Source: Collybiopsis luxurians FD-317 M1
Lineage: Eukaryota > Basidiomycota > Agaricomycetes > Agaricales > Omphalotaceae
Assembly: GCA_000827265.1 (NCBI GenBank)
Contig: KN834780.1
Location: 279,415 to 343,414 of the forward strand
Direction of reading: 5' to 3'
DNA length: 64,000 nt
The notes below the pieces were generated by a model that made no database searches, had not been told where the DNA came from, and saw only the letters and a program-made list of their open reading frames with translations. Below are positions 1 through 11,946 of this stretch, in pieces. The first letter of the stretch is position 1; each line of letters begins with the position of its first letter. A program made the position numbers and the translations under genes.

Positions 1-1978
1 AGGCAAACAGGAACGGTAAGCAAACTTGTCGAAGCCGCTTGTTAGCCGTAGAAAGGGAACAAAGTTCTGGGGATACGTGTCTGTACCGAGGGAGAGGGAG
101 AAGGTCAGGGGCATCAAAAGTATGAGCGAGGTATTCCACTATCAAGTTGAGTAGTTCCCCTGGCAGCAACAACATGGTTGTTCAGGACGAAGTTGTCCGT
201 CCGGTCCGGTATGTAGCCGGCTAGGTAATAATCAAATTGCGCCGGCAAGCGACATATTATCTTTGCAAGCAGCATTCAATAATCAGTTCATATGGAAGTG
301 AAGGTACCAGTAGTAAATGACGAATAGCACTCATCTTTACTTATTCTACTCTTTGGTAATACACATCTGTGTACCCTTGGGCCTTGCATCTTGACTGATC
401 GTAGTAGGACTTTCCTCTCAGCCTCGACAACACACTAGCTCCCGAGTGAATGAGACCCCAGCTCAAGTCTGCCATACGCTAGCTTACCGATCTCGAGCTC
501 TTACATTGCTTGCAGATGCCCTTTGGGCTTTTTATTTTCTCATCCTCACTCTCTTTTTGTTTCACTCTCTTTTCCCTCACTGATTGAACTAGTAAAGAGC
601 TTTCGTACCCTAGGACCACACCGTTCCACTACAAGGAATAATTTACTGTCAGTACTGAAGACTGATTACCTGTGCTTGTTGAAATGTGAAGAATAGAGTA
701 AAAAAAGGCCGAGCAATTACTTATGAGTGTATGGGAATCGGATGAAATGGAATGCTGAGTTTATGCTTCCATGGACCATGATCTTCAAGTGCCTGATCCG
801 GCAGGCAACTTTGAATTGGTCTATGCTCTCGCAACTTATCCAATTTCAGTGAGTATTTATTAGATTTAACACAGCTAAGGGTAGTTTGCGCACAAGTAAC
901 TGCCATGCAGCAGTGGCATTGGCCCATACATTGGCACCGGGCAGGGCCTCAAGTAATAGCCACTGGATACTGCAACAGTGCCCTCTCACTGGCACCGCAT
1001 GGGACATTTGTATCAGACTGATCAGCAATGTTTTCCCAAGGGACCTTTTCCTGATGTGCCATTGGTGCACTAATTGTATTACACTTTTAAGTTCGAATAG
1101 AGCAATTATCGTGCAGGTGAGAGAAGCAGAAATTTCATCTACGCGGGAGCCTATTGCAAATGTGCACGGTACGGGCAATCCCTATTCTCACCGTAGAGTA
1201 TATTAAAATAATCAAATGGCCTCCAACAGCTCAAGCGCTCAATGCTAACAGTAAGTGGTGAATGCCCGCACATTACTATCTAAGAGTTTTGGGAGCCTAC
1301 TCAGCGAAATATAGTCTTGCTGTAGGTGCAGATTTCAGATCTCGAAGAAAAGGCAAGTTACAGAGTCAAGTGATCTAGGCACATATCATTGAGCCGCTGA
1401 AGTTCCCAGCTTCGATATTTCTCAGTAGATTTTTGTGTCCCACTCCACAGACTCTAGCCGAACGGTACTTTTCCCACTTTCACTACACATGTGTCAGCGT
1501 CTTTTCCATGTACTATAAGGCTTAGATTGGAGTGTTCCGCCGTAAAAATCGGACTATGAAAATGACAATGATCGCATCTACAATCAAGCAGATCTAGGTG
1601 ATTCGATCGTTGTGTTTTGTCATATAGAACAAAGTGATTGATATGGCAAGGGGTTGTGCTCGTAGTTGTACTCAAAAGATCCGGCAGAGTTCACCGATAA
1701 TTTTCTATAAAAAGAGCTGTATGTTGCTTGAATATCTTCCTTTGCTTATCATTCTCAAACAATCATTTCAACTCACAGCAATTGTTAGATATAAAAAATC
1801 TTCATCAAACTTTAATATTGAGGTATATAATATCATGTCGCTAGCTCAGTGATTCCTCTCTCTAACCATTACTAATTTTGACCATTAAGGACCGAGAATA
1901 TCCAAAGAGCAATGTCAGGTATGTTAAGTGTCTGAAATGCTATATCTAGGTAAAATGCTAACAGGCAAACTAGCAAAA
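1..1978. other. No supported gene; upstream region of the NACHT-ankyrin gene
   Basis: I find no coding region I can defend here. Two overlapping open stretches of about 105-110 codons on opposite strands (846-1206) have no recognisable domain or splice context. At 1913 an ATG followed by TCAG and a possible 31-nt intron could add about ten residues in frame to the next gene, but 31 nt is very short for an intron, so I did not use it. Confidence 0.5.
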
Positions 1979-4900
1979 ATGTTCCAAAATGCAAGCAATT
2001 TTGCCATTTATGGTGGTCAATTTATAGTTATTAGTGTGTTTTATTTCTATTTAAGAATACTGCAAAATCCCTTAACATTATTTTTCAATAGCAAGTGATG
2101 AAGTCATCAAGATCCGAGATTGGCTTAAAGCACCCGACTGTTCAGCTAATTATGCTACCGCCGCCAATAAAAAAACACCAGGAACTGGGAAATGGATATT
2201 AAACCATCCTGAATATCTGTCTTGGAAACATCTTCCCAATATCCTTTGGATTCAAGGCCAAGGTGCAAACGTCTTTTTCAGGCTTTTATCACAGCTGATT
2301 TATGTACTTTTCCACTTCAGCTGGATCAGGGAAAACAGTGTTGACGTGAGTGGTTTCAAATTTACAACCCTTATATGAAAAAAAAACTCAAGAATGTATA
2401 CCTGTAAAATAGCACTGAAATTCTTGAAGATCTTTTTCAAATAAATGCCAACGCCGTTTGGCATCATTATTTTGATATTTGTGATAATACAGGGGCAAAA
2501 TCATCTTATCGTGGCTTTCTTTTATCTCTTGTCTTACAAATGGGATTTGAGAATGAAGCCATCAATCCAGCCTTGCATACTCTATACAAAAACTGCAAAG
2601 GATTTCAGCAGCCTCCAAATGGAGAACTGGAGAAAGTCCTGGAAGTTATTGTCAAACAGAGAAATGTGGGGTATCTTCTTGTGGATGCAATAGATGAATG
2701 CAGAGAAGGAGCTACAAAAGTTCTAGACTGGTTATGCCAATCTGTGCCAAAGTTGTGGATTGTTGTGACCAGCAGGCACTTTGAAGATCTTAGGGTCAAA
2801 AATAGGGTGCTGAAAATTGCACTGGGCAATGAAGGACCACATATTGATAAGGATATAGAGTGGTACCTTCAGACTGAGATCCAGAGTCCTGAATACAACT
2901 TTAACTTGGATGAAAAATACTGGCAACAGGTAGTAAAGACTTTAAAAGAAGGTGCTCATGGACAGTAGGTATTTATATTGCTTGGATCAATGGCAATGTT
3001 ACTAAAGTGCTTGGTAGATTCCGCTGGGCTGAGTGTCAGCTGAATGAGTTGAAAGAATGCATTTCTGAGGAAGTTGTAGAAGAAGTTTTGATAAATTTGC
3101 CCAAGGACTTGGAGGAAATATATTCACAAGCTTTAAGAAAGGTGGAGAGGGGGAAACAGGCACAAAGTGTTCATCATTTACTGCTTTGGCTACTTTATGC
3201 ATTTGAACCTTTAAATGTGAATCAAGTCCAGGAGATTCTAGCTGTAAATGTTCAGAAGCGGACTGTGAAGGATAGTAAAGGAATGAAACTGAAGCTGCAT
3301 GCAATTATAGACTCTAGTCTTGTAACAGTAGGGGCAGACAATGTGGTTCAATTTGCACATGCTTCAGTGAAAGAATTCCTGGTTGAACATCATGCATCAA
3401 ATGAAGTCAAAAATTCACTTGAAATCAATGAACCTCTTGCTCATAATATGATAGCTCAAGCATGCATTATCTGTATCAAGCATGTCAAGGTTGAGAAGAA
3501 TGAGTTTGAGAGAGGCACCCTGGTATACTATGCATGTGATTACTGGCCAGTCCATGCAAAGTGTGTTGAAGGCTTGTTCGAGGAAAGTCCTCTTGAGAAC
3601 TTGACTAAGGAGTTGTTAACAGATTCAAGCCATTTTTTTCTCATGTGGAGAAAGCAAATTCAGATTAGGCAAATCTCATGGGGGTTGGGCACAGCCCTAT
3701 ATTATGCAGCTGAGTTTGGGTTGACAAAAGCAGCAGCAAAGATCATAACAGAAACAAGAAGTGAGATTTATAACAATGGAATGGCCCTCAAAAGTATAAA
3801 ACCCTACATTGATCTTACATGTGGAAGATATGGTAATGCACTACAAGCAGCAGCAGTAAATGGTCATGGAGAAGCTGTAAAATTGTTGCTTGAGAATGGT
3901 GCTGATGTAAATGGCTCAGGAACTTGTAACTATGGGAATGCACTCCAGGCAGCTGCATTGGCTGGCAATGAAGCAGTTGTGAAATTACTCATTCATTATG
4001 GAGCTGATGTCAATGCTCAAGGTGGTGAATATGGGAATGCACTCCAGCGAGCCTCGGCAAGGGGCAATGAAGCAGCGGTAAGATTGCTGATTGAAAATAA
4101 TGTCAATGTAAATGCTCAAGGTAGCAGATATGGGAATGCACTCCAGGCAGCTGCAGGGTGGCACCTTGAGGCTGAACTTCCACTAAGGTTACTCAATAGT
4201 GCTGATGTCAGTGCTCAGGAAGGTGAACCCTTGACTTCACTCAGCCAGGCAGCTGGAAAGAGGACCAATGAAGCAATAGTGAGGCTGTTGCTTAAAAGTG
4301 GTGCTGATATCAATGCCCAGGGTGGTGAATATGGAAATGCACTCCAGGCAGCTGCACAGTCAGGTAATGAAGCAGTTGTGAAGTTGCTGCTTGAAAATGG
4401 TGCTAATCCCAATGCCCAGGGTGGTGAATATGGAAATGCACTCCGGGCAGCTGCAGAAATGGTCAATGAAGTGATTGTTAAAATGCTACTGGAAAATGGT
4501 GCTGATCCCAATGCTCAGGGTAGTGGATATGGAAACCCACTCCATGCATCTGCACGGTGGGGAAATGAAGCAGTCATAAAATTACTGCTGGAAAATGGTG
4601 CTGATGTCAATGCCCAGGGTGGTGTTTATGGATATGCACTTCAGGCAGCTGCCCGATCAGGTAATGAAGCAGCTGTCAAATTGCTACTTAAAAATGGTGC
4701 TGATGTAAATGCCCAGGGTGGTAAATGTGGGAATGCACTCCAAGCAGCTTCACGGTCAGGTAGTGAAGCAGTTGTGAAATTGCTACTCAGAACTGGCGCT
4801 CATGTGAATGCCCAGGGTGGTAGATATGGAAATGCTCTCCAGGCAGCTGCACAGTCAGGTAATGAAGGAATTGTAAACTTGCTACTTGAAAATAGTGCAG

Positions 4901-5829
4901 ATGTGAATGCCCAGGGTGGTGAATATGGCAGTGCACTGCAGGCAGCTGCAGAGATGGGTAACATTAAAATTGTTCAATTGCTGCTTGAAAATGGTGCTGA
5001 TATCAACACACAGGGTGGTAGATATGGTAGTGCACTCCAAGCAGCAGCACAATTAGACAATGAGGTAGTTGCAAAATTGCTACTGCAAAATGGTGCTGAT
5101 CCTAATGCTCAGGGGGATGGCAAACATAGGAATGCACTGCAGATAGCTGCATGGTGGAACAATGAAGCAATTGTGAAATTACTACTTGAAAATGGTGCAA
5201 ATATAAATGCTCAGGGTAGTCACTGTGGAACCCCACTCCAGATAGCTGCAGAGATGGGTCATGAAGTAATTGTTAAATTGCTACTGGAAAATGGTGCTGA
5301 TACTGATGCCCAGGGAGGTGAATATGGGACTGCACTCCAAGCAGCTGTGCAATCAGGTAATGAAAATATTGCAAAATTGCTGCTTGAAAACGGTGTAGAT
5401 ATGAATGCCCACAGTGGTAAATATGGGAGTGCACTCAAAGCAGCTAAAAGGATGGGCAATGAAGTGGGCATAAAATTGCTACTGGAAAATGGTGCTGATC
5501 CCAATGCCCTGAGTTCTGAATGCGATGATACACTCCAAGCTGCTGTGGAGATAGGTAACAAAGTAGTTGCAGAGTTGTTTCTAAGAGATGGTACTGATAT
5601 CAAGGCCCAAGATAGTGCATATGGAAGTGCATTTCAGGCTGTGTGGGGCAATGAGGCAGCTGTGAGATTACTGCTCCAAAATGGTGCCCATGAAGGTGCA
5701 TTTGGGAATGCACTCCGAACGGCCATAAGCAGTGAAGATGAAGCTATTGTTAGGCTGTTGCTTGAAAATAACACTCATCTTGGTTCTCAGGGTGGTAAGC
5801 AAGGGAATGTACTTCAAGTAGCTGTCTAG
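1979..5829 (+). CDS. NACHT-ankyrin NLR-like STAND NTPase (1204 aa, 5 exons)
   Basis: This is a fungal NLR-type signalling ATPase, probably cytosolic. My model is join(1979-2033, 2092-2262, 2321-2345, 2413-2964, 3018-5829); phases agree at every junction and give 1204 codons. Exon 1 encodes a short N-terminus with FAIYGGQFI. Exon 2 carries the pre-NACHT signature (IKIRDWLKAP, GTGKW). The P-loop QAGSGKTVL (about residues 75-83) spans an intron. Walker B is LLVDAIDEC (about 173-182), followed by VVTSRHFEDL. The winged-helix region after GAHGQFRW includes LINLPKDLEEIY. From residue 538 to the end there are about 20 ankyrin repeats of 33 residues with consensus YGNALQAAA..GNEA.VKLLLENGAD.NAQGG. 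The family couples ligand binding by repeats to NACHT oligomerisation. The N-terminus is only a mini-exon, with no classical effector domain (no patatin, HET or PNP domain). The gene is poor in CpG. The exact start is the least certain point. Confidence 0.85.
3826..5829 (+). repeat. Ankyrin repeat array, 99-bp period
   Basis: About 20 units of 99 bp (33 aa) lie in the last exon. Most units keep GNALQAAA, KLLLENGAD and NAQGG. Units near 4,150-4,300 are divergent, with a weak helix and one extra residue. One unit near 5,640 is shortened to about 27 residues. The array ends in mid-unit at the stop codon. The recurrent changes fall at the tip of the first helix and the following turn (for example QS, EM, RW, RS before GNE), which is where ankyrin repeats contact ligands. 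Confidence 0.9.
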
Positions 5830-6581
5830 AGCGACAGACAGCTGTAAATTAGGATGTAGTGCTCTCATATTAGCGGTGTAGTACAGTACCTGTAAATAAG
5901 TATCTCAATCAATTCAAATGTTTCCTTAGTATTTTCTATTGGAAAGATGATAGATCACTGTTCCCTTGACGATTGCACTAATGTATTTCAGCGGTACGTT
6001 TTTGATATATTTGATGCTGGACGGATTTGAGTTGAAGATTGTGCATCTATAGGTTAGTACGAAATTCATCGGTTTTGGAATTGGCGCAATCTTTATTGGG
6101 GTCTTAGTGTGCGATAATCGTTAAGGATTGAATGTACATCGAGCTCACATTTGCGTTACGGAGTTATCTCATAATCTTTAATGATTGAATTAACTTTGGA
6201 TCGATGTGTTTTGAATCTAGTTGTCTTTTCCTCGGGAACAACTGGGTTTATCCTGCCACTTTCTTATCTGAGTTACTATATGTAACGTAGTCAAATTGTT
6301 CATTGTTTTCAGGAACTTCGATAATTTTCACCGGACCCCGTCGCGATCTCGAACCGTGCAAACATTTTTTACAGTAAAATCCCGCTACCTTCAACAAGAA
6401 CTGCTAAAACTTATCGATTGTTGTGACAGATAAGTACAGCCGCACAAAGCAACAAAGTAGTGAACACAAATTCTATTAACAGGAAAAAGTTCATAATTCG
6501 GTTTATCAACGGGTATAAACCTAAAGATGATGGGCCCGCGAAAATCATAAAAAGAGGAAAGTATAAGAGTAAATCAGACCC
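5830..6581. other. Intergenic, convergent 3' ends
   Basis: This stretch lies between the stop of the NACHT-ankyrin gene and the stop of the minus-strand seven-TM gene. I see no RNA gene or repeat. The open stretch at 6460-6732 (+) overlaps the C-terminal exon of the minus-strand gene and is its shadow. Confidence 0.6.
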
Positions 6582-7972
6582 TCAGAACTTTTCCGAGGAT
6601 GAAGCAGCGTCATCCTCAGAATCGCCTTGCTTTTTAAAGTACGTCGCATCGGAGATGCCAGTAGCGGAACCATTCATAGTTGAGGAAACATCACCCCCAT
6701 GCCTGAGATGCATGGTCGTATCTGTAGGATGAATGAACGACTCTCCGTAATTGTTCTTGTCCAGCATGACCAGGATGACAATCACAACCGGGTAGATCGA
6801 CTGATTTGAAAAATGAATACGTGGAAAAAAAGCATTTAATTGAAGAGCGTGGATGACTTACAGTGACATAAGGTAAACTACCCATTATTGCCGATGTAGC
6901 AATGGGAGACAAGATATTACCCAGTGTGCCTACCAAAGCAAGGATCTGACGGGCTGGGCATCAACACTCATGTCATTTGTGCGAATCCGTAACGTACCCA
7001 ACAAACGCAGTAAAGTGCGCTGCTTTCCAAAAGGATGAGTAGGTACTTGAAAATAAACTCCTTTGTACGCGCGTGCTGGATTAAAATATTACGGCGGTTT
7101 TCCCTATTCCAGGTTTTTAGCATTAAAAAGACTTTATTTACTGTTAAAGCCGCTTACCAAACCTTAAGCCCGAACAAGACAGTCGCCACCAGATTTGTGA
7201 TCAACAGGGGAAGGGAGAACATCAAAGTTCTAGTCCCGGATCCTTGAGCAACGCCGCCAGTTTGTCTGACCTGTTGGTGGACAGCAAGTGCACCTTGAAC
7301 GAACGTCGCAGCTAGATAATAAAGTTCGTAATCCGCCATTCCTAGCCTCGATGAAAATACCTACTGATTGTTCCAAAAAGACATAGCACGAGAAGAATTT
7401 TGACGAAGATATTCCGGTCCCATAGGAGCCAAGCCCTCCAAACGACGATCGAGTCACTGATGAAGTACTAGAAATCAGTCAGTAAACGGAACATGGACTT
7501 AAAGTTACGACGGTAGATCTTACGGCAAGGCGCTGGAAAACCATAGTTGCAATAGTGGCGTTATTTGAAATATTTGTCGCATCGAATGTGCCGCCGAGCT
7601 CGTCGAAGGTGGCCATGTAGTCCCAAATTGTCAAAGATAACGAGCAAGCGGACAAGCAGAATAGCAGCGTGAAAATCCCGATAAGGAATTTAACTCCAGG
7701 AGACTTCGTTAAACTTCGAGACCTGCGAAGTAGTAAGTTTCTGACGTCGCACAAGTAGATCTATGCATTGCAAAGTTTACCAAAGAACGTAGATTCCGAC
7801 GGTCGTGACGACCGCTTGGACGCCTGATTATGAAGTGCGTCAGTTAATCGCATTATACAAGGAAGAGAGAGGACTTTCCAAGAAACAAAGCTTCCACCAA
7901 GACATCGGTGGTAATGACCTTCAGTTCCAGAATTTCTCCTGCAGGAAGTGACGGGGGCGCTGCCGAGGACAT
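6582..7972 (-). CDS. Seven-TM integral membrane protein, basidiomycete-type
   Basis: This is a multi-exon membrane protein of the large uncharacterised seven-TM family common in mushroom-forming fungi; its function is unknown. The proposed start is the ATG at 7972 (MSSAAPPSLPAGEILELKV). Hydrophobic segments in order: a first TM near 7880-7790, then FLIGIFTLLFCLSACSL, VKILLVLCLFGTI, YYLAATFVQGAL, LMFSLPLLITNLVATVLFG, YLLILLESSALYCVCWV, LALVGTLGNILSPIATSA and YPVVIVILVML. The signature VVWRAWLLWDRN lies between the second and third clear segments, as in this family. The C-terminal tail is hydrophilic and acidic (SEDDAASSSEKF). Several GT...AG introns of about 45-65 nt are visible, for example one ending in TTTCTAG before the VVWRAW exon. 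The splicing between the first and second TM is unresolved: the reading frame there contains stops and I could not choose one intron. Confidence 0.7.
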
Positions 7973-8945
7973 TGTGCACTGTGCTGTAGTCCTTTGTTGA
8001 GTGGAAGATGTATGAAAGGAATCCTGCAGATGAGAAGGACTGCACGACGAAATAAATAATCTCGAGTTTGCCCAGCTTTACGAAAAGGTACCCATCACTA
8101 AGAAGCGCTCCATCGCAAACTCACGAGGCACTCCGCCGACAGAAGAAGAGAAGGCAAGGCAACAGATGAGCAACTGAAACTTTCATTAACGCCCTTAATT
8201 GTCCCATTTGAAGGGCAGTTGTTCCCCTTCCTCCCGCGTCCACTTTATCGTCTCAATGGAGCTCCAAAAAACTTTTTGCTGATCCTTTGAGCCACCAGGT
8301 AACCTTCCCCTCGCAAATCTATTGCATTCTATACTTTTAGAGCCGCGGAAGCTGTATAATACACTGTATACGGACCTCCGAATGCAATTTATCATGTCAT
8401 CTGCCCGTGGGTCATTGGAACGAAGCAGATGAAATCCACTTTTCATGACTTTGCAAAGTCTCTTCTGTAAAATACGTTACTTTCATAATCTTCCATCACT
8501 CGAGGCTTCCAAAGTAGAAGAACGAGGTACTGGCAGGCGGGAGAAGTTCGAAAACTTAAACGAGTACATACTCACCTGCTTGTTTATTTGTATACGATCG
8601 GATCCGAATTATTTGATTCTCCGGTTCCAATGGACTTATCATAATGAGGTTATCGCGCCAGTGAATTCTTCCAGGGAACTCAAGGTACGGGCGATGTTTG
8701 GGCGGCCAGACAGAATCATGGGAGAAGCGGGAAGAAATACCGACGTCAAGGCGCGTGACGTCACTTCACCTGATTCAACAGAAGCCTGGCGCGTAGTTCG
8801 CCCCTCCGCCGGTAGGACTCTGATCTTTCCCTCGACTCGCCTTCTTTTCTATAATAAAAGCATCTATAATGTATATAATATCAATCTACGATAAATTTGT
8901 CTAGAAAATACCTTGTCCGCATTAAATCCACACAGTAATGTAATG
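7973..8945. other. Intergenic region between two minus-strand genes
   Basis: This holds the promoter side of the seven-TM gene and the 3' flank of the MFS gene. A 149-codon open stretch on the plus strand (8445-8894) and an 83-codon one on the minus strand lack domain similarity, hydrophobic pattern and splice context, so I do not call them. An AT-rich TATAATAAAAG-type stretch near 8850 could be a core promoter or a poly(A) signal. Confidence 0.5.
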
Positions 8946-11272
8946 TCAAACTTGACTTTCTTTCCTACGAAGTCGCTCTTCGCGTTCCCATTCGGCAGCA
9001 ATTTTCAGGTCCTGAAAAGAGTATGAATGGATGCGAATGAGGAAAGGCAAAAAAGCTGGAAGCTTACCATACAAGGAGCGAACTTGCTGCTAGCTCTGAT
9101 ACGCGGTCCGTATTTGTAGAACAGAAATGGCATTGGACAAAGAACAAGTGCAACGAGGCCTAATAGTGTTGACGCCCAATTGATACCAAGCTGAGATAGT
9201 ACATCGTAAATGGACGACAGAAGGTGGATGATAGGCAATAGATATCTACCTTCTCAAACATTTGAACCGTGAAGAGTGGGAAAGCAGCAGCTACTAGTGA
9301 TCGAACAATAGTGTTCGCAGCAAAAGCAGATGCAGCGTACATCCTGAAGGGAGATATCAGCCTGGTGCGAGAAAGAAAACGAGGAAATGAGGGGATCAAA
9401 AGCCTTACAGATACGTGTCGACGAGATAACTCTGTAAAATGAATGTGAGCTCGATGTTCCTCCAATCCTTTCGATTATCACATACTAAGAATCCAATAAA
9501 GATGGCGCCAATTCCAAAACCAATGAATATCGTACTAATCTATAGATGTAAAATTTTCAACTCAAATCCGTCCAGCATTCAATATGTCAAAAACGTACCG
9601 CAGGGACAGCCCAGTGAATGCTCGAATACTCCCCTGTCCATCCTAGCCAGAATGCCCCGATGACCAAACATGGACCTGCAATCATCGACCCATACAGGCG
9701 TTGCTCAGGCGGAGGAAATCCTCGCCACTTGACTACGAGAGTTGCGTAGTGTCTGGTCAACAGATGATTGACAACAGACGCCAGAGAAGTCCCGATCCCG
9801 ACACCAATAAAAATAAGGCCGGTTTGCGATATAGTGAATCCGTGTTTTGTTTCGAAAACAACCGGGATGGCTTCAAAGACTGGTTGGATGGGAGATTTAA
9901 ATGAGGAAAGGTACCGGAGCCTAGTGAATGGGAGCCACTTACGAGCGTATAGAACGCCATACACCAATGAAATATAAACCGTCACCAACATAAGAATTGG
10001 CTCGAGGACGAGCATATGAAAAGGTCTGAATACAGTTTGATGAAGAATGCCTCGAATAGAGAAATCCCGCGTCTCATGCTCGGCATATAGATCTTTGGTC
10101 TTCTCCGGATTTTCCTTACGCAAGCGTTGAGCTTTCCACAAAAGAAGAATGGGCGTGTAGGTTTCTGGTAGAAATACTATGATGATAGTAGAAGCGACGC
10201 CAGCGAAGATCATCATGACCCAGATAGACCAGCGCCAGGAAGCAGAGCTGTCCGCGATGCTGGGAGAAAAAAAAAGTGAGCTTGGCCGTCACGAAGAGTC
10301 TAATTAGTATCGCGCTTACAATCCACCCACCAACGGTCCCAGCACAGGACCTAGGAAAGTGCTCGCCGAGAATAGACTAGTAGCGGGGCCTCTTCCCAGA
10401 GCAGGCCAGATGTCGGCTATCACTCCCGAGCATACTGTAAATGGGGCGACCCCTGGCAGCCAATGTTGATTACCATAGCAGTAAATAGAGAAGACAAATT
10501 TGGTACTCACCGAAAAACCCGCAGAAGAATCTTGTAACCAAGAACGTCTGCATATTGGGGGCGAGAGCTTGTCCAAGATGGAATAAAGTGAAGGCCGACA
10601 TAGAAGACGTAAGGATTAATCTCCGTCCAAACATTTCGCTTCCTGGTCCCCATAGCGGGGGCTTTGGATGAGATCAGCACTAGTTTCAGCTCGGATGATG
10701 CAGGACATACCCCGAATACAAAACCTAGGAGATACAGGGTAAGCATGAGGTACGAAACCTCAGTTGATACATCAAACTCGGCGACTATCCGAGTGATAGA
10801 TGGGGTTGGAGCAGAAGAGCCAAATGCACTAGGGAACGATTCCAATGGTGTTTAGAATTCTCTAAGGAAGAACAGTGACACTAAAAACTTACACACAAAG
10901 ACTCATCGAAACACACATGAGCGTTATCGCCCATTTCCTTCCGTATCCGAAATTTTGTGGATTGGTTGGATCTTCCGGTCCATCCCAAGTGATCAGATTC
11001 GGGTTTACCGAGTCGGCTGCATGTCCTTTCTTCGCATTCGTCGAGGAGGTTGCGGACTTGGGAAGTGGGTCTCTTACGTCGTTTCCACCGTATTGTTCGA
11101 TTCGCGCCTCCGTGTCGAGCACTTGTTGCTCCAAAGACGCGTCGAAGGTCGCTGTCCTCGGGGTGCTCATACCGGTTGGAAGGTTTGAGAGCTCTTCTAC
11201 TTCGGCTGCAGTCAACGAAGACCGTGGGGTGCGCCCATCATCAGCTCCTCTCAATGAAGGGGATGGAGACAT
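8946..11272 (-). CDS. MFS transporter, DHA1-type drug:H+ antiporter
   Basis: This is a plasma-membrane proton-coupled exporter of the fungal polyamine/multidrug DHA1 clade; the substrate cannot be read from the sequence. The start ATG at 11272 opens a long hydrophilic N-terminus (about 110 aa) ending in ITWDGPEDPTNPQNF, the entry motif of this clade. The first exon runs through WAITLMCVSMSLCV and joins by a 65-nt intron to FGSSAPTPSITRIVAEF. TM segments and loops follow: VSYLMLTLYLLGFVFG, an MFS loop with GRRLILTSS, VCSGVIADIWPALGRG, STFLGPVLGPLVGG, WVMMIFAGVASTIIIVFLPE with the loop motif ETYTPILL, then GLIFIGVGIGTSLASVV, LVIGAFWLGWTG, AANTIVRSLVAAAFPLF and ASTLLGLVALVLCPMPFLF. The C-terminus ends EERLRRKESQV at a TGA. 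About 9-10 small introns are present. The position of VFLPETY at the middle loop is typical. No truncation is seen. Confidence 0.88.
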
Positions 11273-11946
11273 CGGCTAATTTATCGTGCGACGGTCAAGG
11301 TACCGAATAAAGCCTACGTTAGAAAAATCGGGCCTCTTCACTAGATAACGCTCAAAGTACTGGCACTCGACGCACGGTGTACGGGAGGAGGAGAAGGGTG
11401 GAAAGGAGACGACGAGCTATGGGACGGCCGCGGCGGCCATGATAAGTAGAAAAGTAGTCGCACGGACGGACCAAACTAAGTTGAAAAAAAATAGAAAACC
11501 TGGCGGGCGGCGTGGGCCTTTGCCTAGGATGAATAGTGTAAGCGCTCGTCGGCGTATAGATGCCCAGGGATATACTATACACGAGCATGCAGTCCGGGTA
11601 TTGGAATAACCGGACATCCTGACCGAAAGACGAGTGCGTCGGACAGACACGTCAGATCCAATTACTTTTTACTGCGAGCCTTAGTCAAGCCTAGATGAGG
11701 ATTGGGTTGACCTGGACTGGGTTGATCCAACTCCTGGTCGTGTAAGGTTGAGCCGAGAATTCACCGAATCGACGCGCCATGCCGTAAAGACGCGAGTCAT
11801 GCCAGGGTCGAACCAATCTGTTGGACAGTATCGCGCTTAATATCAAGACTCTGTAAAGTACATCCGTCGGTCGCTCTTCGCGGCAAGAAAAAAAAACAGG
11901 TGACAGTGCAATACATAGCAGGGACGAACGAAATACTAGACCCTTC
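11273..11946. other. Intergenic, no gene seen
   Basis: This is the promoter region of the MFS gene and the 3' flank of the next minus-strand gene. The open stretches on the minus strand at 11352-11650 overlap one another in different frames and have no supporting features. Confidence 0.5.

Noticed and set aside
846..1206. Two overlapping open frames of 106-110 codons on opposite strands
   Set aside because: No recognisable features, splice context or promoter.
8445..8894. 149-codon open frame on the plus strand
   Set aside because: No domain, odd composition, and located in the promoter/3' space of two minus-strand genes.
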